In this document: positions 7,395 to 15,404 of the stretch, in pieces
Layout of the letters: each line of letters begins with the position of its first letter
Position numbering within the stretch: the first letter of the stretch is position 1
Assembly (NCBI GenBank): GCA_910587285.1
Contig: CAJULM010000004.1
Coordinates: 39,821 to 103,820, forward strand
Length of the DNA stretch: 64,000 nucleotides
Origin: an uncultured Oscillospiraceae bacterium
GTDB taxonomy: Bacteria > Bacillota > Clostridia > Oscillospirales > Oscillospiraceae
Direction of reading: 5' to 3'
Notes under the pieces: model-generated
What the model was told of the DNA's origin: nothing
Databases searched by the model: none
What the model saw: the letters and a program-made list of their open reading frames with translations, nothing else
Translations under genes and position numbers: made by a program

Positions 7395-9455
7395 TCAAAC
7401 GATGATTCGATTGAGGCGAGACCCCAACCGGCTCAGTATTTCATTGGTGATCGTCCCCGTCTGCTCCGCAAGGTCACAGGCGGTAATCTGCCGACTGCCG
7501 GACGTTCCAATCAGCACCGCCGTATCACCTGCCGCGGCATCTGGAATGTCTGTAACATCCACCAGCAGTTGATCCATGCAGATCAAGCCGATGATGGGAG
7601 CTTCCGATTCTGCAATTAAGACCCGGCCCTTTCCGCAGGACAAAGCGCGGGGAATACCGTCCGCATACCCGATAGACAGGACGGCAATCTTTCGGTTGCT
7701 TTCGGCCATATAGCCCAATCCATAACCAGCGGCTTCCCCAGCATACAAATCTTTTACCAGCGCAACACGCGCCTTCACCGACAAAACAGGCCGTAAGTTG
7801 ATCCGGCAGCTTTCCATATCTGCTCCTTGGCTCAACACACCGTAAAGGGCAATTCCTACCCTGGCGTAATCTCCAGCCAGTTCCGGGTATTGAAGCAATC
7901 CATCGCTGGACAGCAGATGGATTTTGCCGCAGTTAAGGCCCCGCTTATTCAAATCGCAGATCACGCGGTCAAATGCCGCCGCCTGTCCCATCGTGAATTT
8001 TTCCTTTTCTGCTGTCCGCACATCGGCGGCGCACAAATGGGTAAAAATACCCGTTATAACAAGGTTTCTGTAATTAAACACACGGACAATTTCTTCTTTT
8101 CGGTCTGCGGGTATTCCCAATCGGTGCATACCTGTGTCAATTTTCAAATGAACTTTGAGCTTCTTCCCGTAAATGTTCAGCAATCGGGCATAGGATATAT
8201 CAACGACTGTCTGTGTCAGCCGATATCTTCGCAGCATATAAAACTGTTCCGGGTGGGTATAACCCAGCACCAGGATTTCTCCCTTGATACCACCCCGCCG
8301 CAGTTCCGCCCCCTCCGTCACTGTTGCCACGCAGAAAGCTGTGATACCCAGGCGGTTCAGTTCTTTTGCAATCAGCACCGCTCCGTGTCCGTAGGCGTTA
8401 GCCTTGACCGCTGGCATAAGGGCGCAGCCCTCCGGGAGTATGGAGCGTAACTGCTGAACATTGTGACGCAGCGCAGCCCGATCCAGTTCGATCCAGGCCC
8501 GTCCAGTCTGAACAGAACGGGGCGGCTGGAGCAGCAATAGCATCTGCGACAGCAAAAAACTGGATACCAAGACCAGGATAAAAAGCACGACCGTGTTTTC
8601 TACCAGCAGGCCAGTTAATCCAATTACCTTTGCAGCTCCCCGCACCAGCACAAGACACCAGGGATGGATCAGGTATACCACTGTGGTCAACTGTCGTAAA
8701 CTGCGCCGCTCCCCCTGATTTGCCTCCAACAGCAGAGAAAACAGGAATATCATCAGGAACGGAAAGAAGAAATACATACTGTCGTGTCTTTGAATGCCTG
8801 ACCGATGGAGTAAAAGCGCCTCCACGATCAACGCAGCCAAAGAACACAGAAGCCCAATAACAGAAGTCCTCCGGCTGAATACGATCCCTGCCGCCCCCAG
8901 CAGGAGAAACAGCGGCACATAGAAAAGTCCGTTTCGGGTGTAGTCAAACACCTGGAAGATACCATTGTATAAGGTGGAGAGAACGGGGATGCCTGACACA
9001 AGGCCGTAGTAGCTCTCTCCGCCCAGCCCGATCAGATACAGCGCCCCGGCAATCGGGATCGCCGCCTGTGGCTTGAAGCGGCTCAGATAATAGGCGATGG
9101 GCGTACCCAGCAGCAGGGCGGGGAGATACCAAAGGTGATAAAAGCTGCCGTCGAAAATCACCCGGCGAAAAAAATCTGGCGATAGCTGTCCGGCGTAATA
9201 GTTCAAGGGCAGGTACAGCAGTACCCCCACACCGTAGAGCATCGCCGTCTTTGTCAGAAATTTCCCTGTGGAGCGCCAGTTCCCACGGGCCAGAAAATAG
9301 CCGCTGACCATAATAAAGAATGGGACAGATACTCGGCGCAGGACGGTCAGCAGCCAGAGAAATTCACCGTCAGCGGAGCGGGTGTGATTGGCTACCACAA
9401 GGATCACAGCAATCAGCCGGAAGTCGTCTAAAGCTGGAAATTTCTTCGCCTTCAA
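7395..9455 (-). CDS. vanT: VanT membrane-bound serine racemase
   Basis: A 686-aa two-domain enzyme making D-serine for the D-Ala-D-Ser ligase. The N-terminal half is an acyltransferase-3-like membrane domain with about ten hydrophobic segments (first near DDFRLIAVILVVANHTRS). The C-terminal half is a PLP alanine-racemase fold with the lysine motif MPAVKANAYGHG and later INLRPVLSVKARVALVK, YGLGYM and IGLICMDQLLVDVT. The start is TTG 9455, overlapping the vanXY stop (TTGA), with GGGAGGT six bases upstream; an ATG at 9566 lies inside vanXY. Size and architecture match VanT of the VanG type. It is the last gene of the resistance operon. Confidence 0.93.
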   Translation of the reverse strand: MKAKKFPALDDFRLIAVILVVANHTRSADGEFLWLLTVLRRVSVPFFIMVSGYFLARGNWRSTGKFLTKTAMLYGVGVLLYLPLNYYAGQLSPDFFRRVIFDGSFYHLWYLPALLLGTPIAYYLSRFKPQAAIPIAGALYLIGLGGESYYGLVSGIPVLSTLYNGIFQVFDYTRNGLFYVPLFLLLGAAGIVFSRRTSVIGLLCSLAALIVEALLLHRSGIQRHDSMYFFFPFLMIFLFSLLLEANQGERRSLRQLTTVVYLIHPWCLVLVRGAAKVIGLTGLLVENTVVLFILVLVSSFLLSQMLLLLQPPRSVQTGRAWIELDRAALRHNVQQLRSILPEGCALMPAVKANAYGHGAVLIAKELNRLGITAFCVATVTEGAELRRGGIKGEILVLGYTHPEQFYMLRRYRLTQTVVDISYARLLNIYGKKLKVHLKIDTGMHRLGIPADRKEEIVRVFNYRNLVITGIFTHLCAADVRTAEKEKFTMGQAAAFDRVICDLNKRGLNCGKIHLLSSDGLLQYPELAGDYARVGIALYGVLSQGADMESCRINLRPVLSVKARVALVKDLYAGEAAGYGLGYMAESNRKIAVLSIGYADGIPRALSCGKGRVLIAESEAPIIGLICMDQLLVDVTDIPDAAAGDTAVLIGTSGSRQITACDLAEQTGTITNEILSRLGSRLNRIIV

Positions 9456-10030
9456 GTCGGCACCTCCCAGGAGAATGGCTTTTGATATTTGTGATATTCC
9501 TCCAATGTCCAGCCATGTTCCACCATGATTTCCGCATGGGGTACGCCCACATAGCGGAAATGCCACGGCTCATGGGCGATCCCGGTGACGGCCTCTTTCC
9601 CTGCTGGGTATCGCTCAATGAAGCCATAAGCTGCCGCCCGTTCCCGGAATGTTTGGCAGATACCCTCATAGGGGAAATAGGGGCGGAGAAAGTCAATATC
9701 CGGCTGGGTCAGTCCCAGGTCGATGGCAAGCCCGGTTTGGTGTTCGCTGTGGCCGGGTCTGGCTACAAATCGGTTTGTAAATTCTTCTCCATTCTCCCAA
9801 ATGGAACGGATATAAATTTCTTGCTGTTCCTCCTGGGAGCGCCAGCCGCTTACCGCTGTGATAAAATTCCAGCCGTCCAATTCCTCCATCAATTTGTTTA
9901 AGGCGCAGGCCGCACGTTCATCCATCAGCACCCGCCCGCCCACTAAAACCAAAGATTGCGGGTTCCAGGAAATCGGATGCTCTTGATTAACTAACATCAA
10001 ATCCCGCACCTGGGAGAGTTCCACGATCAT
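9452..10030 (-). CDS. vanXY: VanXY D,D-dipeptidase/D,D-carboxypeptidase
   Basis: A 192-aa soluble zinc peptidase of the VanY/VanX superfamily. The zinc ligands and catalytic residues are visible: SEHQTGLAID (His97, Asp104) and EPWHFRYVG (Glu154, His157). It lacks a signal or membrane anchor, so it acts in the cytoplasm, removing D-Ala-D-Ala dipeptide and the terminal D-Ala of normal precursors. Length matches VanXY of D-Ala-D-Ser clusters (about 190 aa). ATG 10030 overlaps the vanG stop (ATGA), indicating translational coupling, as is usual for the vanG-vanXY-vanT order. Dipeptidase versus carboxypeptidase preference cannot be read from sequence alone. Confidence 0.9.
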   Translation of the reverse strand: MIVELSQVRDLMLVNQEHPISWNPQSLVLVGGRVLMDERAACALNKLMEELDGWNFITAVSGWRSQEEQQEIYIRSIWENGEEFTNRFVARPGHSEHQTGLAIDLGLTQPDIDFLRPYFPYEGICQTFRERAAAYGFIERYPAGKEAVTGIAHEPWHFRYVGVPHAEIMVEHGWTLEEYHKYQKPFSWEVPT

Positions 10031-11076
10031 TTTTTCACCGCCAGTTCGATCAGAGCGGAAATGACCTGCTCAAAGGACATCCCCGCCGCCTTCATCATAT
10101 TTGGGTAGCGGCTGTGGGCGGTGAAGCCGGGGATGGTGTTGACCTCATTGAAGATCAGTCTGCCATCCGGCGTCAAAAACTGATCCACACGGGCAAAGCC
10201 CTGACAGCCCAGCGCCCGGTATATCCGTTTGGCATTGGCCTTGATCTGCTCCCGCTGTTCCATCGGGATGCGGGCGGGCACATGGATGGCGGAGGTTTTT
10301 AGGGTATACTTTTCCGTGAAGTTGAAGAACCCTCCAGCCAGCTCGATCTCGTCCGGCTCACCCACCGTCAGGGTTTCGTTTCCCATAACGGCGCAGCCCA
10401 CCTCAAAGCCTGGAACAGCTTCTTCCAAAATAACATGGTCGTCATATGCAAAGGCCAGCTCCAGGGCGGCAGGCAGTTGGCCCCGCTCCAAGACCTTTGT
10501 GATCCCGTAGGAGGAACCGGCCCGGACGGGCTTGACAAACAGCGGATAGCCCAGCGTTTCCCCTTCGGCCATAGCGACTGTGACGCCCATCCATCGTTCC
10601 AAAACAGCAGACCGGGGAACCTCCACCCTTGCAGCCTGGGCCAGCTTGTGGGCGCGGTCTTTGTCCATGCACAATGCCGAGGCCAGCACACCGCAGCCCA
10701 CCAGCGGGATGCCCGCCAGCTCAAAGAGGCCCTGCACCGTCCCGTCCTCTCCGTTCCGACCGTGGAGGACAGGGAACGCGGCGTCCAGGTGGATCGTCTG
10801 TATATCCCCCGGCCCAAACACCAGGAGGGCCGGGGCGCTCCGATCAGGGCGCATGACGGCAGGAACACAGGTTTCCGCATTATGCCAAGTGTCGCTTTCA
10901 ATGCTGTCCACAGGGCCGGTGTAGCGGAACCAGTCGCCCGCCTGGGAAATGCCCACCATCACCGGCTCATACCGGCTTCTGTCCATGTGCCGGAGAACGG
11001 CGGCGGCAGACTGGAGGGACACCCCATGCTCCGGGGAACAGCCGCCGAACAGGACGGCAATTTTCAACCTGCTCAT
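10027..11076 (-). CDS. vanG: D-alanine--D-serine ligase, VanG type
   Basis: A 349-aa ATP-grasp ligase forming D-Ala-D-Ser for altered peptidoglycan precursors with low vancomycin affinity. The N-terminus has LKIAVLFGGCSPEHGVSLQS, the central ATP-grasp segment FVKPVRAGSSYGITKV, the omega-loop EKYTLKTSAIHVPARI typical of D-Ser ligases rather than D-Lac ligases, and the metal site FNEVNTIPGFT. The start is ATG 11076, overlapping the vanY stop (ATGA) with AGGGAG upstream; the length equals that of described VanG ligases. Adjacent vanXY and vanT (serine racemase) confirm the D-Ser pathway. The exact van subtype would need an alignment. Confidence 0.93.
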   Translation of the reverse strand: MSRLKIAVLFGGCSPEHGVSLQSAAAVLRHMDRSRYEPVMVGISQAGDWFRYTGPVDSIESDTWHNAETCVPAVMRPDRSAPALLVFGPGDIQTIHLDAAFPVLHGRNGEDGTVQGLFELAGIPLVGCGVLASALCMDKDRAHKLAQAARVEVPRSAVLERWMGVTVAMAEGETLGYPLFVKPVRAGSSYGITKVLERGQLPAALELAFAYDDHVILEEAVPGFEVGCAVMGNETLTVGEPDEIELAGGFFNFTEKYTLKTSAIHVPARIPMEQREQIKANAKRIYRALGCQGFARVDQFLTPDGRLIFNEVNTIPGFTAHSRYPNMMKAAGMSFEQVISALIELAVKK

Positions 11077-11885
11077 TCTTCTCCCTGCCTTTCCGCCAGA
11101 TATTCCTCCAGGCACAGGCCCTTTTCATACATTTCTGTGGCCGCGTCCACGCCCACATAGCGGTAATGCCAGACTTCCTCTGCCACGCCGGTGATTTCGG
11201 TTTTGCTCCCAGGATAACGGAAGATAAAACCGTACTTGTAGCTATTCTCCTGAAGCCAGAAGTAGAGGTCATAGGTGGCCCCGTTGATGTCCACCGCCAG
11301 CCCGACTTGGTGTTCGCTGTATCCGGGAACAGCCACCCACTGCTTTGCCATTTCTTCCGCTTCGCTTTTGGAGTGCCCTTCGTTTTGATACTTGGCTACC
11401 TTATCATTAAAGAGCTTCTGCTGCTTGGCCTGGGTTCGGTAGCCAGACACCACCATCGGGAGTTGATCCCAATTCCCCTCTTTGGCAGCTTCCAGCATTT
11501 CCATCAGGGGATCGTAGATGCGTTCATCTACCTTTTCACCGCCAGCTACCTCCACCAAATTGATCTCGTAGTTTTCGGGGATAGCGTTTTCATAATTTAC
11601 CAGCACCAAATTCCAGTCGATGTCACTGGCCGTTGGCTGTGCGTTTTCGGCCAACAGGTCAGCCAGCGCGTTGTCCTGCGCCTGGGTCGTAGTCGGAGAG
11701 GGCGTGCCCCTTACCTGCGTTTCTTCATCGGGCGTTTTTTCACCAAACGATAGAAAGACATAGGCGCAAATGGCTACCACCAGCAGCGTCGCCGCAATAT
11801 CTCCCCAGGGAAACCGCTTCCGGCGGCGCTTTTGACTGCGGCGCGGGTGGTCGTTACGAACTTGCATCATTTTTTCTTCCATCAT
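11073..11885 (-). CDS. vanY: VanY membrane-anchored D,D-carboxypeptidase
   Basis: A 270-aa enzyme with a basic cytoplasmic start (RRSQKRRRKRFPWGD), one membrane anchor (about residues 28-47, IAATLLVVAICAYVFLSF) and an external zinc peptidase domain with YSEHQVGLAVDIN and EEVWHYRYVG. It removes the terminal D-Ala from pentapeptides that escape VanXY. It is related to vanXY in the same cluster but clearly distinct by its anchor. The gene has its own leader with a hairpin and a VanR-like box (11915-11997), so it may be both read through from vanW and driven separately. It overlaps vanG by ATGA. Confidence 0.92.
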   Translation of the reverse strand: MMEEKMMQVRNDHPRRSQKRRRKRFPWGDIAATLLVVAICAYVFLSFGEKTPDEETQVRGTPSPTTTQAQDNALADLLAENAQPTASDIDWNLVLVNYENAIPENYEINLVEVAGGEKVDERIYDPLMEMLEAAKEGNWDQLPMVVSGYRTQAKQQKLFNDKVAKYQNEGHSKSEAEEMAKQWVAVPGYSEHQVGLAVDINGATYDLYFWLQENSYKYGFIFRYPGSKTEITGVAEEVWHYRYVGVDAATEMYEKGLCLEEYLAERQGEE

Positions 11886-11914
11886 AAAAAGCTCCTTTCA
11901 AACGTCGAGCAAAA

Positions 11915-11952
11915 GTGCCCCTGTCAGCATCTATTTTACTGGACAGAGGCAC
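11915..11952 (-). promoter_or_regulatory. leader hairpin upstream of vanY
   Basis: On the minus strand an 11-bp imperfect inverted repeat (11942-11952 with 11915-11925, one G-U type mismatch) encloses a 16-base loop and is followed by TTTT. The loop and 3' arm share the words CAGTA-AAT and ATGCTGACAGG with the hairpin before vanW. It lies between the promoter and the vanY start and could be an attenuator or mRNA-stability element. Confidence 0.55.
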
Positions 11953-11962
11953 TTGGAGCTTT

Positions 11963-11997
11963 AATATAAAGTTGTTTATTTCCTAAGAAAATCCTAA
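11963..11997 (-). promoter_or_regulatory. VanR-like box and promoter of vanY
   Basis: On the minus strand TTAGGA occurs twice with 11-bp spacing (11992-11997 and 11981-11986), a tandem repeat typical of OmpR-family regulators. A TATATT -10 element (11963-11968) places the -35 position at the proximal repeat, as expected for an activated promoter lacking a consensus -35. Confidence 0.6.
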
Positions 11998-12011
11998 TAT
12001 AGTGGGGAGAT

Positions 12012-12668
12012 TTAACTAATTTGTTTTTGACAGACGGGCCGCAGCCTTGTGTCAGACAGTACCGTACCGCTCATGTTATGGCTGTCAACAGCAACCAGGA
12101 GCTGAAATGTGTGGGCTGTGTTGTTTTTGACCTTCAAATCCAGCCAGCCCTCGGCCACCGCCGCGTCGATCCCCTGGGGAATACCGGGCATATTGAGATG
12201 GAGGTCGATCCCGTGGGTATGCTGTTCCGTGATAGTCAGCGGGGTATGCAGGAACAGCCAGTACAGAAAACTGCTCATCTGGCACAGCCCGCCCCCCGGC
12301 AGAAGCTGGAGCCGCCCGTCAGACAAAACATACCCATTTTTATAGGCCGTTTCCTGATCTGCGCCCCGCACAGCGTTCCAGAAGGAAAACGTCTCGCCGG
12401 GAGCAATGATGAGTTTATCAAGTACCTTTGCCGCCAGCTGGCAGTTGTAGGCCTTATTCTCCTGGTAGGCCAGCTCATACCCCGTTTTGTAGTTGTAGAG
12501 CGGCCAGCTTGCTCGAAAGAGTGGATGGGACAGCATCATGTCGGAGCGTGTTTCTGAATAGCGGTTATGATCCAACCTCATTCCCATATAGTAGCAGAAT
12601 ATCTTCTGTTTTTTCCGCAGCGGCAGCAGACACGGAAAAAACTGTGTCAACCGTTTTCTTCCCATCAT
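12012..12668 (-). CDS. vanW: VanW-family protein
   Basis: A 218-aa VanW protein. The family signature is plain: IAPGETFSFWNAVRG, ENGYVLSDGRL-like NGYVLSDGRLQLLPGGGLCQ, then a C-terminal segment with HTHGIDL. VanW accompanies VanB and VanG clusters; its biochemical role is not established. The start is ATG 12668 (a second ATG follows at 12665), AAGGAG lying 3-6 bases upstream. An upstream in-frame start would overlap the leader hairpin and is unlikely. In this cluster vanW precedes vanY, the reverse of the classic Enterococcus vanG order, and each has its own matched promoter-leader unit. Confidence 0.9.
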   Translation of the reverse strand: MMGRKRLTQFFPCLLPLRKKQKIFCYYMGMRLDHNRYSETRSDMMLSHPLFRASWPLYNYKTGYELAYQENKAYNCQLAAKVLDKLIIAPGETFSFWNAVRGADQETAYKNGYVLSDGRLQLLPGGGLCQMSSFLYWLFLHTPLTITEQHTHGIDLHLNMPGIPQGIDAAVAEGWLDLKVKNNTAHTFQLLVAVDSHNMSGTVLSDTRLRPVCQKQIS

Positions 12669-12700
12669 GCGCTCCTTTCTGTTGTCAGTCTGACAGAGAA

Positions 12701-12737
12701 ATGCTCCTGTCAGCATGATTGTACTGAACAGGAGCAT
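12701..12737 (-). promoter_or_regulatory. leader hairpin upstream of vanW
   Basis: A perfect 10-bp inverted repeat (12701-12710 and 12728-12737, ATGCTCCTGT/ACAGGAGCAT) with a 17-base loop. Stem position, loop words (CAGTA-AAT, ATGCTGACAGG) and distance from the promoter match the hairpin before vanY, showing a duplicated leader. A second small palindrome TGTCAGACTGACA lies downstream, before the ribosome site. Confidence 0.6.
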
Positions 12738-12765
12738 GGAGTGCTTTAAGATGAAATTGATTCAT

Positions 12766-12793
12766 TCCTAAGAAAATATAGAGATTTTCCTAA
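12766..12793 (-). promoter_or_regulatory. VanR-like box upstream of vanW
   Basis: TTAGGA on the minus strand at 12788-12793 and 12766-12771, spacing 22 bp (two turns). The distal copy overlaps the vanS stop codon. Downstream sequence aligns base for base in spacing with the vanY promoter, including AAAGC at the same position after the -10 region. Confidence 0.55.
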
Positions 12794-13917
12794 TGTGCCA
12801 GCGGCAGAGAAATTGTAAATGTAACAACATGGTTTTTGCTGGACGCGCCGATCGTCCCGCCATGGAGTATCACGATCTCCTTGGCAATAGCCAGCCCCAG
12901 CCCTGTGCCGCCTGTGTCGGAGGAACGGGACTTGTCCGCCCGGTAGAACTTGTCAAAGAGGGATGCCAAAGCTTCGCCGGGAATATCCTCGCCGCTGTTC
13001 TGAAATTGAATGATGACCTCATGTTCTGACTTTTCTGCGGAGATGGTGAACTCGGTGCGGGGGTGGCTGTACGATGCCGCGTTTTTCAGAATGTTGCTGA
13101 ATACCCGCGCCAGCTTTTCCGGGTCGGCCTCCACCGTCAGATCCTCGGCCAGATGAAGCGCGACGGTATTTCCCCTGGGGGCAAAGACCGGGGACAATTC
13201 ATCGGATAGCTGCACCAGCATATAGTATAGGTCGATCGTTTCCTTGGACAAGGTGATCTGCTGGGAATTGTACCGGGTGATCTCAAAAAACTCGTTTATC
13301 ATGGTCTCCAGCCGGTAAGCCTTTTCCAGCGCAATATGGACACGCTTGGCCCGCTGTTCCGCAGGCATATCCGGCTCCTCCTCCAACAGATTGAGGTAGC
13401 CGATCACAGAGGTGAGGGGCGTTCGAATATCGTGGGCCAGATACATCACCAGCTCGTCCTTCCGCTGCTCGGCCAGGGCTGTTTCCGCTTTTCGCTCCGC
13501 CAGCGTCCGCTTTACCGTGTTCAGCTTCCGCTCAAAGGGCAGCATTTCCGGCGACAGTTGGATTTGTTCTTCATCGTCAGTCAGCAGAGCCTCAATGCCT
13601 TGGTTGACCTCGCTGAAATAGCCTGTGACCCATCGGAAGATCCGTACCAGCAATACCGTAAATATCAGCAGGACAGCGGCGGCAAAGAATATCTCCTTGT
13701 TGCCCCGAAAATGGTCGCTGTAATAATAAAACGCGTCCTCATGTCCCATTTTGAAAAGGGTTTCCAGCAGCCAGACGATCCAATCGCCCATCCGCTGTTT
13801 CCAGACGAACAGATACAGCCCCACCACCACAGCGGCGGAGGTAACTGCATTGATGCAGGCCCGCCGGATCAGTTTGGATTGAAAAGCAAGGTATTCGTCC
13901 TTTCGATCAGGTTTCAA
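12790..13917 (-). CDS. vanS: VanS-type sensor histidine kinase
   Basis: A 375-aa membrane sensor that phosphorylates VanR. Two membrane segments (about residues 22-39 and 76-92) flank a short external loop; then a HisKA domain with the phospho-acceptor His in LAHDIRTPLTSVIGYL (about residue 160) and an ATPase domain with NILKNAASYS, the GGTGLGLAI box and a G1 region FQNSGEDIPG. The start is TTG 13917 after GGGGGGT, overlapping the vanR stop by 11 bases; the ATG-less start is supported by this spacing. The small sensor loop resembles VanS of VanB/VanG systems, which respond to glycopeptide treatment. The signal is inferred. Confidence 0.9.
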   Translation of the reverse strand: MKPDRKDEYLAFQSKLIRRACINAVTSAAVVVGLYLFVWKQRMGDWIVWLLETLFKMGHEDAFYYYSDHFRGNKEIFFAAAVLLIFTVLLVRIFRWVTGYFSEVNQGIEALLTDDEEQIQLSPEMLPFERKLNTVKRTLAERKAETALAEQRKDELVMYLAHDIRTPLTSVIGYLNLLEEEPDMPAEQRAKRVHIALEKAYRLETMINEFFEITRYNSQQITLSKETIDLYYMLVQLSDELSPVFAPRGNTVALHLAEDLTVEADPEKLARVFSNILKNAASYSHPRTEFTISAEKSEHEVIIQFQNSGEDIPGEALASLFDKFYRADKSRSSDTGGTGLGLAIAKEIVILHGGTIGASSKNHVVTFTISLPLAH

Positions 13918-14626
13918 TTTTATACCCTACCCCCCATATCGTTTTGATAAACCTGGGCTTGTCCATGCTGTCCCCCAGCTTTTCCCGCAGGTGGCGGATG
14001 TGGACGGTGATGGTGTTGTTGGATTTGCTGTAATACTCGTCCTGCCAGATTTTGTGAAACAGTTCTTCTGAGCTGACCACATTTCCGGCGTTCTCCAGAA
14101 GGATACGCAGGATAGAAAACTCCGTAGGTGTCAGCACCAGCGGTCTTTCGCCCAGGAAGCAGGTGTGTGCCTTGATATTCATGGTCAATTCACCGCAAAT
14201 GATGGTGTCCGTCTGGACGTTAGGAGGCGCTTCACCACTGTCGGAACGGGCTGGGTTATATTTCTGATACCGCCGCAGTTGGGATTTCACCCTTGCCATC
14301 AGCTCCAGAGGGCGAAAAGGCTTTGTCACATAGTCATCAGCTCCCAGGGTCAGCCCAGCAATTTTGTCCGTTTCTTCATCTTTGGCCGTCAGCATGATAA
14401 TGGGCCAGGTGTGCTTTTCCCGTATCTTCTGGCACAGCGCAAAGCCGTCAATTTCCGGCATCATCACGTCCAGAATGGCAAGGTCAAGTTCCGTGGTGTT
14501 GATACACGCAAGGGCTTCCGCTGACGAGTAGAACTTGAATACTGTATAATTTTCGCCGGTCAGATAGGCTTCAATCAGGTCGGCAATTTCGGCTTCATCA
14601 TCTACAACTAATATGTTATTGGCCAT
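13907..14626 (-). CDS. vanR: VanR-type response regulator, OmpR family
   Basis: A 239-aa regulator. The receiver domain has the acidic pair DDE near the start, phospho-acceptor Asp in LAILDVMMPEIDG (about residue 53) and the KPF lysine; the C-terminal winged helix shows LTPTEFSILRILLENAG and VHIRHLREKLG. It would be activated by VanS and drive the van genes. The ATG at 14626 follows a GGGGCG ribosome site. TTAGGA-like repeats before vanR itself (14704-14720), vanW and vanY are the likely binding sites. No vanU-like XRE gene lies upstream, unlike the Enterococcus vanG operon. Confidence 0.92.
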   Translation of the reverse strand: MANNILVVDDEAEIADLIEAYLTGENYTVFKFYSSAEALACINTTELDLAILDVMMPEIDGFALCQKIREKHTWPIIMLTAKDEETDKIAGLTLGADDYVTKPFRPLELMARVKSQLRRYQKYNPARSDSGEAPPNVQTDTIICGELTMNIKAHTCFLGERPLVLTPTEFSILRILLENAGNVVSSEELFHKIWQDEYYSKSNNTITVHIRHLREKLGDSMDKPRFIKTIWGVGYKIET

Positions 14627-14655
14627 ACCACACGCCCCTTTTTAAGTTGATTATC

Positions 14656-14720
14656 ATTATATCAGGATTTCAGTAAAAAGTCCTTGCTTCTTTCGGGATT
14701 CTTTCTTAAGGTTTTCCTAA
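14656..14720 (-). promoter_or_regulatory. vanR promoter and VanR-like box
   Basis: On the minus strand TATAAT (14656-14661) lacks a good -35. Upstream, TTAGGA (14715-14720) and TTAAGA (14704-14709) form an 11-bp tandem repeat matching the boxes of vanW and vanY. This fits autoactivation by VanR. Confidence 0.5.
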
Positions 14721-14779
14721 TTTGCGGCTTGGGTAGGGACAAAACCTCGTCTGCCGTTCGCGGCGCCAGAGGCCGTATC

Positions 14780-14809
14780 TTGTTTACAGCGGCGCAAACT
14801 TTGCGTGGG
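14780..14809 (+). repeat. 30-bp repeat shared with 3511-3540
   Basis: Matches 3511-3540 at 25 of 30 positions (TTGTTTAC then GGCGCA and TTTGCG). The two copies flank the mobilisation/van interior of element B in the same orientation. Role unknown; it may mark an ancient insertion junction or a replication/control repeat. Confidence 0.5.
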
Positions 14810-14875
14810 AGTGCGGCGAAAAAGCGGCTTTCTTTTCTGAACGTTTTGTGTTATACTGTTTACGAGGTGATGGAT

Positions 14876-15388
14876 GTGCGGTTCAAACCATTTGTTTTTG
14901 ACAGGATGAATCGGCAGATCCCCGTCTCCATTGTGCCGATGACGCAGGCCGATGCAGAGTTGACGAATCTGCCGCCTGTGTGGCAGACCTCTTGGACCAG
15001 CGAATATTTGATGGAGGAATGCTTCGAGAAATATGCGGCCAGGGTAGATGATGAACTGATTGCGCTTGGAGCATATGAGATCCTGAGCAACTCACTGGTC
15101 GTCCATATTGTCTATATGGAGGCCCAGCCGGAATCGAATCCAAACCTTGATGATGGAAAGCCGAAATATACGGGCGTTGGCCGGCTGATGATTGCATATG
15201 GGATCAAGCTGTCCATTGACAACGGGTTTGCCGGTGACGTGGTGCTGGAGGCGAAGACCACGGAGCTGGCGAGGCACTATGAGCGGGATTTCGGCGCGGT
15301 TCGGCTTCCCGTGTTTGCTTCCTCCGCACCAAGGTACTTGATTGCGGACGAAGCGGCAAAGCGGATCTTATTCACTTATCTGTCCTGA
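14876..15388 (+). CDS. GNAT-like N-acetyltransferase
   Basis: A protein of about 170 aa with features of the GNAT fold: a central strand DDELIALGAYEILSN, then the acetyl-CoA loop-like YTGVGRLMIAYGIKLSIDN and LEAKTTELARHYERDFGAV near the end. The start is taken as GTG 14876, six bases after GAGGTGA; ATG 14870 overlaps that ribosome site. It follows the van cluster divergently and precedes a small gene 16 bases downstream. It is cargo of element B; the acceptor substrate is unknown and no link to glycopeptide resistance can be shown. Confidence 0.65.
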   Translation: MRFKPFVFDRMNRQIPVSIVPMTQADAELTNLPPVWQTSWTSEYLMEECFEKYAARVDDELIALGAYEILSNSLVVHIVYMEAQPESNPNLDDGKPKYTGVGRLMIAYGIKLSIDNGFAGDVVLEAKTTELARHYERDFGAVRLPVFASSAPRYLIADEAAKRILFTYLS

Positions 15389-15404
15389 CTTGGGAGGTGT
15401 TTGG

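Noticed and set aside
14627..14875. vanU-like regulator upstream of vanR
   Set aside because: The interval holds promoter repeats and a 30-bp repeat; no XRE reading frame with a start signal is present.
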